Below are positions 59,751 to 64,000 of a DNA stretch of 64,000 nucleotides, in pieces. The translations under genes were made by a program, and so were the position numbers. The notes beneath the pieces were generated by a model that was given only the letters and a program-made list of their open reading frames with translations, was not told the DNA's origin and made no database searches. How positions within the stretch are numbered: position 1 is the first letter of the stretch; each line of letters begins with the position of its first letter. The stretch is from Palsa-504 sp963806335 (GTDB lineage: Bacteria > Actinomycetota > Actinomycetes > Streptosporangiales > Streptosporangiaceae): positions 186,001 to 250,000 of the forward strand of contig CAWDXO010000006.1 of assembly GCA_963806335.1 (NCBI GenBank). Direction: 5' to 3'.

Positions 59751-59795
59751 TCTTGTAAACGGCAGGTCAGCGGTTCGAATCCGCTCACCGCTCCA
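59751..59795 (+). repeat. Fourth copy of the tRNA-Thr 3' end
   Basis: The 40 bases from TCTTGTAAAC to CCGCTCACCG are identical to the tRNA-Thr gene; after them one G is missing, then CTCCA follows. The acceptor and D arms are absent, so it is not a working tRNA gene. It probably marks the far end of an older and larger insertion (30066 to 59795), or a target left by a lost element. Confidence 0.75.
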
Positions 59796-59841
59796 TATCA
59801 GCGCCGGAACGAAGGCGTGCGGACAGGCGGGAGGCGAGGGT

Positions 59842-60387
59842 TTGGGCCAGCGCACACTGTTCGGCTTCGTGCAGGCCCTCAAGCGGGACCGGCCCCCGAC
59901 ATCGCCGACGATCGACCCGCAGGAGGCTTTCCGCCAGGGCACCGCGCTCGGGCGGCAGGGCGACGTCGAAGGAGCGCGATCGGCCTATCAGCAGGCGATT
60001 GACTCCGGGGACGCCGAGCATGCGCCGGCGGCCGGGTTCCAGCTAGGCCTCCTGCTGGGCCAGCACGACGATATCGACGGCGCCAGGGAGGCCTACCGGC
60101 TAGCGGCTAACTCCGGTCACCCCGAGTACGGGCCGGCCTCCGCACGCAACCTCGGTCATCTCTTCAAACGGCAGGGCCGGTACCGTCAGGCGTACGCGGC
60201 CTACCAGGCGGCTATCGATTCCGGTCACGCGGACGTAGCCCCCTGGGCGATGCTCTATCTCGGGAACCTGCTCCGTTACTACCTCGGAAACCCGGCCGAC
60301 GCGCGAGCCAGCTATCAAAGGGCCGTTGACTCGGGGCACCCGAAAGTCGGCCCGCAAGCCGCTCAGCGCCTGGCCGATATGCCCTGA
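59842..60387 (+). CDS. Tetratricopeptide (Sel1-like) repeat protein
   Basis: A 181-residue protein with four repeats of about 35-36 residues, each with the pattern A-x-x-x-Y-(Q/R)-x-A-(I/V/A)-(D/N)-S-G-(H/D) (for example ARSAYQQAIDSGDAEHAPAA). Helical repeats of this kind mediate protein contacts. The start is probably TTG at 59842, with GGAGG nine bases upstream. It lies directly after the last tRNA fragment. Confidence 0.78.
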   Translation: MGQRTLFGFVQALKRDRPPTSPTIDPQEAFRQGTALGRQGDVEGARSAYQQAIDSGDAEHAPAAGFQLGLLLGQHDDIDGAREAYRLAANSGHPEYGPASARNLGHLFKRQGRYRQAYAAYQAAIDSGHADVAPWAMLYLGNLLRYYLGNPADARASYQRAVDSGHPKVGPQAAQRLADMP

Positions 60388-60553
60388 ACGCCGGGGGCTT
60401 CGCGGGCGTCGTAAGGGATACCTCCCGATAGCCGTTCCCTGCTGTACAACTGCCGCGCTGTACAACTGCCGCGCCTCGGTCAGATGGCTGCCGGTGGCAC
60501 ATCCAGGAATGCCGCCTGGCGGTGCCGTTGCCCTCGTAGCGAAACCTGGCCTG

Positions 60554-60567
60554 TGTTACGCGTAACA
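60554..60567. promoter_or_regulatory. Palindromic operator before the zinc-finger gene
   Basis: TGTTACGCGTAACA is a perfect 14-bp palindrome, with CT/AG pairs further out, ending nine bases before the ATG at 60577. The position suggests repression or autoregulation. The binding protein is unknown. Confidence 0.55.
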
Positions 60568-60576
60568 TAGGCGCTG

Positions 60577-61218
60577 ATGACTGATACCCGGAGTTGCGAG
60601 CAGTGCGGCGCGTCGTTCGCGCCACGGCGTGAGCATGCCCGGTTCTGCTCCGCCCGCTGCCGGGTCGCGTGGAACCGTCAGAATGCGAGTGACCTTCCCG
60701 CCGAGACGGGCACGCTGGACTGGTCCATTACCGCGATGCAGGAGACGACCGGCCGGCTGCTCCGGGCGACCGGGTGGCACCGGCCACATGCCTTCGCGGT
60801 GATCAGCGAGGCCGTGTGGTGGGTCACCATGGTCGACGCCACCCTGGTCCGCTATCACCCCGACCTCTACCAAGGCATCCTGGCGGCCCATGGCGGCGGA
60901 GAGCGCCGGCTGATCGAGGGAACCTTCGGTGGCCTGCGGTTCGTACGGAACCGGATGGGTTATTACGCGGACCATGATGACTTTATCCGGCCGCGCCGAG
61001 GCGATTCCGGTCCGGGCGTCGGACCCGTCGCGGAATGGACGTGGCGGTCGATGCCCGAGCCGGGGCTCGCCGCGCTGCCGGCGCGCGGGCAGGAGTGGGA
61101 GATGACGCGGTACCGGGCCTACCAGGTCCAGTTGGCCGGTCATCCCGTCGGGGAGACTTTCGAGCGGGCGGCGGCCTTCTTGCGCCTGGCCGCCGACGGC
61201 TGCCTCAGCCCCATCTAG
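60577..61218 (+). CDS. Conserved protein with N-terminal zinc finger
   Basis: A 213-residue protein. Residues 7-28 contain Cys-x2-Cys and Cys-x3-Cys (CEQCGASFAPRREHARFCSA, RC), a probable zinc ribbon like that of DUF2116/YgiT-type fingers. The rest (LDWSITAMQETTGRLLRATG, FAVISEAVWWVTMVDATLVR, EGTFGGLRFVRNRMG, RYRAYQVQLAGHPVGETFER) is a conserved helical domain known only from actinobacteria, function unknown. Confidence 0.72.
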   Translation: MTDTRSCEQCGASFAPRREHARFCSARCRVAWNRQNASDLPAETGTLDWSITAMQETTGRLLRATGWHRPHAFAVISEAVWWVTMVDATLVRYHPDLYQGILAAHGGGERRLIEGTFGGLRFVRNRMGYYADHDDFIRPRRGDSGPGVGPVAEWTWRSMPEPGLAALPARGQEWEMTRYRAYQVQLAGHPVGETFERAAAFLRLAADGCLSPI

Positions 61219-61559
61219 CAGGAGCACGTGAAGCCGCGGATGCGCGTCCACCCGGCCGCCCCGCTGTAGCGTGCACCGACCACCACCACCACCGCCCCGC
61301 GTCATGGAACTCTCCAGGATGAACGGCGAAGCCGTCCCATTCCGTGGCGAGCCGGCAAACAGGTTCGCCGTGACCGCATCCGGTCCGCGCCAGGCCTTGC
61401 CGTCTGGCTGGTAAGGGTTCCCTCGGCCTCGCGTCCTGGCCACGGCCCATCGATCGCGCGGGCAGGTTTGGCCCGGGCGTCATGGGTAGTGCGGAACCGG
61501 GCGAGGGATAGCGGGACGGCCGAGGCCAACAGCTCCCGCCGGAATCAGGAGGAGAACAG
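61219..61559. other. Gap before the gluconate-dehydrogenase-like operon
   Basis: No gene is recognised. A short CCACCACCACCACC run lies at about 61279-61293. A strong ribosome binding site (AGGAGGAG) precedes the ATG at 61560. Confidence 0.4.
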
Positions 61560-62030
61560 ATGAAATCGCGCGGCGTGCGCCTGGGCTCGGTGGACCGGAC
61601 CGCGCACGGTATCGACCGGATGGTGCGCAACGTGGAGACCGGCCGCTTCGAGCGCAGCCTTTCGGCGCTAACCGCGGCGGGTGCGCTGGTGACGGCGGCG
61701 GAGATCTACTTCGAGCACGACAGCGCCAGCTTCGGCAACAAGATGATGTGGCTGCCGGTCGTACTCGGCCCGGTGGGCGCGGTGTCGGGCGTCGCCGGGT
61801 TCTGCAGCCGCCGGATGGCGAAGACGGCGTTGCCCATCACCTCGGCGGCGATCGTCGCCAACGGCCTGCAGGGCACCTACCTGCACGCGCGCGGTATCTC
61901 CCAGAAGCCGGGCGGCTGGAAGAACGCTCGCTACAACATGGAGATGGGACCGCCGCTGCTGGCCCCGTTGCTGGTCACCATGGTGGGCGGAATGGGCCTG
62001 CTCGCGGCCATCCTGCGGCGGGAGAAGTGA
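61560..62030 (+). CDS. Membrane protein of the GMC-oxidoreductase operon
   Basis: A 156-residue protein with about four transmembrane helices (ALTAAGALVTAAEIYF; MWLPVVLGPVGAVSGVAGF; ALPITSAAIVANGLQGTYL; PLLAPLLVTMVGGMGLLAAI). Its stop overlaps the next start (GTGA). It may anchor the oxidoreductase or pass electrons, but no haem motif is seen. Confidence 0.78.
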   Translation: MKSRGVRLGSVDRTAHGIDRMVRNVETGRFERSLSALTAAGALVTAAEIYFEHDSASFGNKMMWLPVVLGPVGAVSGVAGFCSRRMAKTALPITSAAIVANGLQGTYLHARGISQKPGGWKNARYNMEMGPPLLAPLLVTMVGGMGLLAAILRREK

Positions 62031-62671
62031 GCGGCGACGCCAGGGACGCCCCCTGGGACCGCAGGTTCCCCGGTTTCAATGTGCTGAACCAGGCTCCGCA
62101 CTGGGATGACGTGACGGCCGAGGTCGTCGCGGCCCGAGTGGGACCGCTCCCGGCGACCAAGTTCTTCACCAGCAGCGAGGAAGCCTGCGCCCGGGCCCTG
62201 CTCAGCTTGCTCACCGGCCAGGACGAGCCGTATGACGAACTGGCCGTGCCGGTGCTCGAGATGATCGACGCCAGGCTGGAAGCGGGAGAGACCGACGGCT
62301 GGCGGTACGCGGACATGCCTGAGGACGGTCAGGCTTGGCGGGACACACTCTCCTACCTTGACGAGGACGCCGGCCGCCGGTGCGAGACCTCGTTCGCGGA
62401 TGCCCCCAGGGACGACCAGATGGCCCTGGTGCAGGGCGTCCAGGACCTGAAGTCCGGCGACTGGCACGGGCTGCCCGCCGATCACGTGTGGAGCCTGTGG
62501 ACCAGGTACGCCTGCACGGCCTTCTACGCCCACCCGCACGCGTGGAACGAGATCGGCTTCCCTGGGCCGGCCTACCCGCGCGGCTACAAGAACGCCGGGG
62601 TCGGCAAGCTCGAGCCGTTCGAGGTGCGCGACCAGCGGCCCGCGGAGGACCCGGTCCGGAAGGGAGCCTGA
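62027..62671 (+). CDS. Gluconate 2-dehydrogenase subunit 3-like protein
   Basis: A 214-residue protein: FPGFNVLNQAPHWDDVTAEV, FFTSSEEACARALLSLLTGQ, LVQGVQDLKSGDW, WTRYACTAFYAHPHAWNEIGF, GPAYPRGYKNAG. This is the pattern of the small subunit 3 family that accompanies GMC flavoproteins. GTG at 62027 overlaps the previous stop; its own stop overlaps the next start by one base. No Tat signal is visible. Confidence 0.82.
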   Translation: MSGDARDAPWDRRFPGFNVLNQAPHWDDVTAEVVAARVGPLPATKFFTSSEEACARALLSLLTGQDEPYDELAVPVLEMIDARLEAGETDGWRYADMPEDGQAWRDTLSYLDEDAGRRCETSFADAPRDDQMALVQGVQDLKSGDWHGLPADHVWSLWTRYACTAFYAHPHAWNEIGFPGPAYPRGYKNAGVGKLEPFEVRDQRPAEDPVRKGA

Positions 62672-64000
62672 TGACCCGGACGCAGAGCGTTCGCACGCGC
62701 AACGAGTCCGCCTGGCTGCTGCCGGACGACGGCACCCGCACCAACCATGCCCTGCGCCGCGACATGCGGCAGTTCGCCGATGAGGACGAGATCGACCTGG
62801 TCATCGTGGGCTGCGGCGCGGGCGGCTCCGTGCTGCTGCAGCGGCTGGCCCGGGCAGGCTGGCGGGTGGCGGCGCTGGACGCCGGCCCGTTCTGGGATCC
62901 GGACACCGACTGGGTCAGCGACGAGGCAGGCTCGCATCGCCTGTACTGGACCGACCCGCGGGTGATCGCGGGCTCGGATCCGGTGCCGATGGGCTCGAAC
63001 AACTCCGGGCGGGGCGTCGGCGGCTCGATGGTCCACTACGCCGGTTACACCCCGCGCTTCCATCCGAGCGACTTCATGACGGCCACCGCCGACGGGGTAG
63101 GGGCCGACTGGCCGCTGAGCTACCCGGAGCTGCGCCCGTACTACGAGCAGATCGAACAGGAGCTGCCGGTCGCCGGCGACCACTGGCCCTGGGGTGACCC
63201 GCACCGCTATCCGCACCGGCCGCACCCGGTCGGCGGGAACGGCGAGGTGTTCCTGCGCGGCGCGGACAAACTCGGGATCACCGCCAAGGTCGGCCCGGTG
63301 GCGATTACCAACGGCCGGTTCGGGAACCGGCCGCACTGCATCTACCGCGGCTTCTGCCTGCAAGGCTGCAAGGTGAACGCCAAGGCGTCGCCGCTGATCA
63401 CGCACATCCCCGACGCCCTCGCGCACGGCGCTGAGGTGCGCGCCGACGCCATGGTGACCCAGGTGGCCATCGACAGGCACACCGGCCGGGCGCTTGGGGT
63501 CCACTACATCCGCGGCGGCCGGGAGCGTTTCCAGCGGGCCCGGATGGTGGCCGTGGCGGGATACTCGATCGAGACGCCGCGGCTGCTGCTCAACTCGGCC
63601 TCCGGTCGTTTCCCCGACGGCCTGTGCAATGAGTTCGACCAGGTCGGCCGCTACCTGATGGTCCAGGGCGCGCCGCAGACCGCGGGCCGCTTCGACGCCG
63701 AAGTGCGGATGTACAAGGCGCCGCCGCCCGAGGTGAGCAGCGAGGAGTTCTACGAGACGGACCCGGCCAAGGACTACAAGCGGGGGTTCTCGATCCAGAC
63801 CGTCTCGCCGCTGCCGATCACCTGGGCCGAGCACGTCGCGGCCCAGGGGCACTGGGGTCCCGCGCTGCGCGAGTACATGAGCGACTACGTGCACTGGTCC
63901 TGCCTCGGCGCGCTGTGCGAGTTCCTGCCGTTGCCGGAGAACCGGGTCACGCTCGCCGAGGAGAAAGACGCCTACGGGCTGCCGGTAGCCCGCTTTTCCT
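62671..64000 (+). CDS. GMC-family flavoprotein dehydrogenase (partial, runs off the end)
   Basis: The frame opens at ATG 62671 and stays open to the window edge (443 codons). It has the FAD motif LVIVGCGAGGSVLLQRLARA, the GMC signature SNNSGRGVGGSMVHYAGYTP, and CIYRGFCLQGCKVNAKASPL with cysteines typical of the gluconate 2-dehydrogenase flavoprotein subunit. With the two coupled upstream genes it would form a membrane-linked sugar or alcohol dehydrogenase. The active-site His-Asn region lies beyond the window. Confidence 0.88.
   Translation, partial: MTRTQSVRTRNESAWLLPDDGTRTNHALRRDMRQFADEDEIDLVIVGCGAGGSVLLQRLARAGWRVAALDAGPFWDPDTDWVSDEAGSHRLYWTDPRVIAGSDPVPMGSNNSGRGVGGSMVHYAGYTPRFHPSDFMTATADGVGADWPLSYPELRPYYEQIEQELPVAGDHWPWGDPHRYPHRPHPVGGNGEVFLRGADKLGITAKVGPVAITNGRFGNRPHCIYRGFCLQGCKVNAKASPLITHIPDALAHGAEVRADAMVTQVAIDRHTGRALGVHYIRGGRERFQRARMVAVAGYSIETPRLLLNSASGRFPDGLCNEFDQVGRYLMVQGAPQTAGRFDAEVRMYKAPPPEVSSEEFYETDPAKDYKRGFSIQTVSPLPITWAEHVAAQGHWGPALREYMSDYVHWSCLGALCEFLPLPENRVTLAEEKDAYGLPVARFS

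Overview
The window is very GC-rich and its gene families are actinobacterial: lsr2-clpC-mutY-radA order, mycothiol glycosyltransferase mshA, CarD, a WhiB protein, BlaI/M56, senX3/regX3-like regulators and GTG starts. A soil actinomycete of the Streptosporangiales or a nearby order is most likely; the genus cannot be fixed from sequence alone.

Positions 1-22580 look like conserved chromosome: the tail of lsr2, a terminator, clpC with a likely ClgR operator, mutY with a Gly-Ala repeat tail, radA (disA, usual here, is absent), a TIM-barrel sugar-phosphate isomerase-like gene, a beta-keto acid cleavage enzyme, an XRE regulator, a BlaI/M56 pair, a ybjN-like gene (one-base frameshift in a 21-bp repeat), mshA, gpm, a kinase/regulator pair of senX3-regX3 type, a lipoprotein, carD, ispF, cysS, rlmB and a DUF574 methyltransferase. 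A PIN-like toxin-antitoxin pair closes this part.

At 22821 lies tRNA-Thr(UGU), an integration hotspot. Its 3' 45 bases are repeated exactly at 30021-30065, with four mismatches at 27154-27198, and with one base missing at 59751-59795. A tyrosine recombinase (frameshifted, with a GntR-like winged-helix insertion) lies beside the tRNA. Three att modules (27041, 27852, 29908) share one geometry: a doubled 10-bp arm repeat exactly 113 bases before the tRNA-derived core. The two cassettes between successive modules each carry one toxin-antitoxin pair. The same 7.2-kb element carries an excisionase-WhiB-DUF4913 operon and an HTH regulator with a 23-bp tandem-repeat operator.

Positions 30066-59750 are a mosaic accessory region: aquaporin, DUF2252, an FAD oxidase, an SDR-FAD oxidase-FGGY kinase operon, a TetR-dimethylglycine/sarcosine dehydrogenase operon divergent from a betaine-homocysteine methyltransferase, a Sap/GAP membrane protein, a large LuxR regulator, VapBC, an AGPS-like oxidase coupled to an acyl-CoA synthetase, a secreted six-hairpin glycosidase and a GH59-type galactocerebrosidase. 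Remnants of broken genes are scattered through it (DUF1269, DUF3533, cyclopropane synthase, ankyrin, LuxR tail).

After the last tRNA fragment come a repeat protein, a zinc-finger protein behind a palindrome, and a translationally coupled operon of a membrane protein, a gluconate 2-dehydrogenase subunit 3-like protein and a GMC flavoprotein that runs off the window. Several genes carry single-base indels in C/G runs, so sequencing error must be excluded before they are called pseudogenes.
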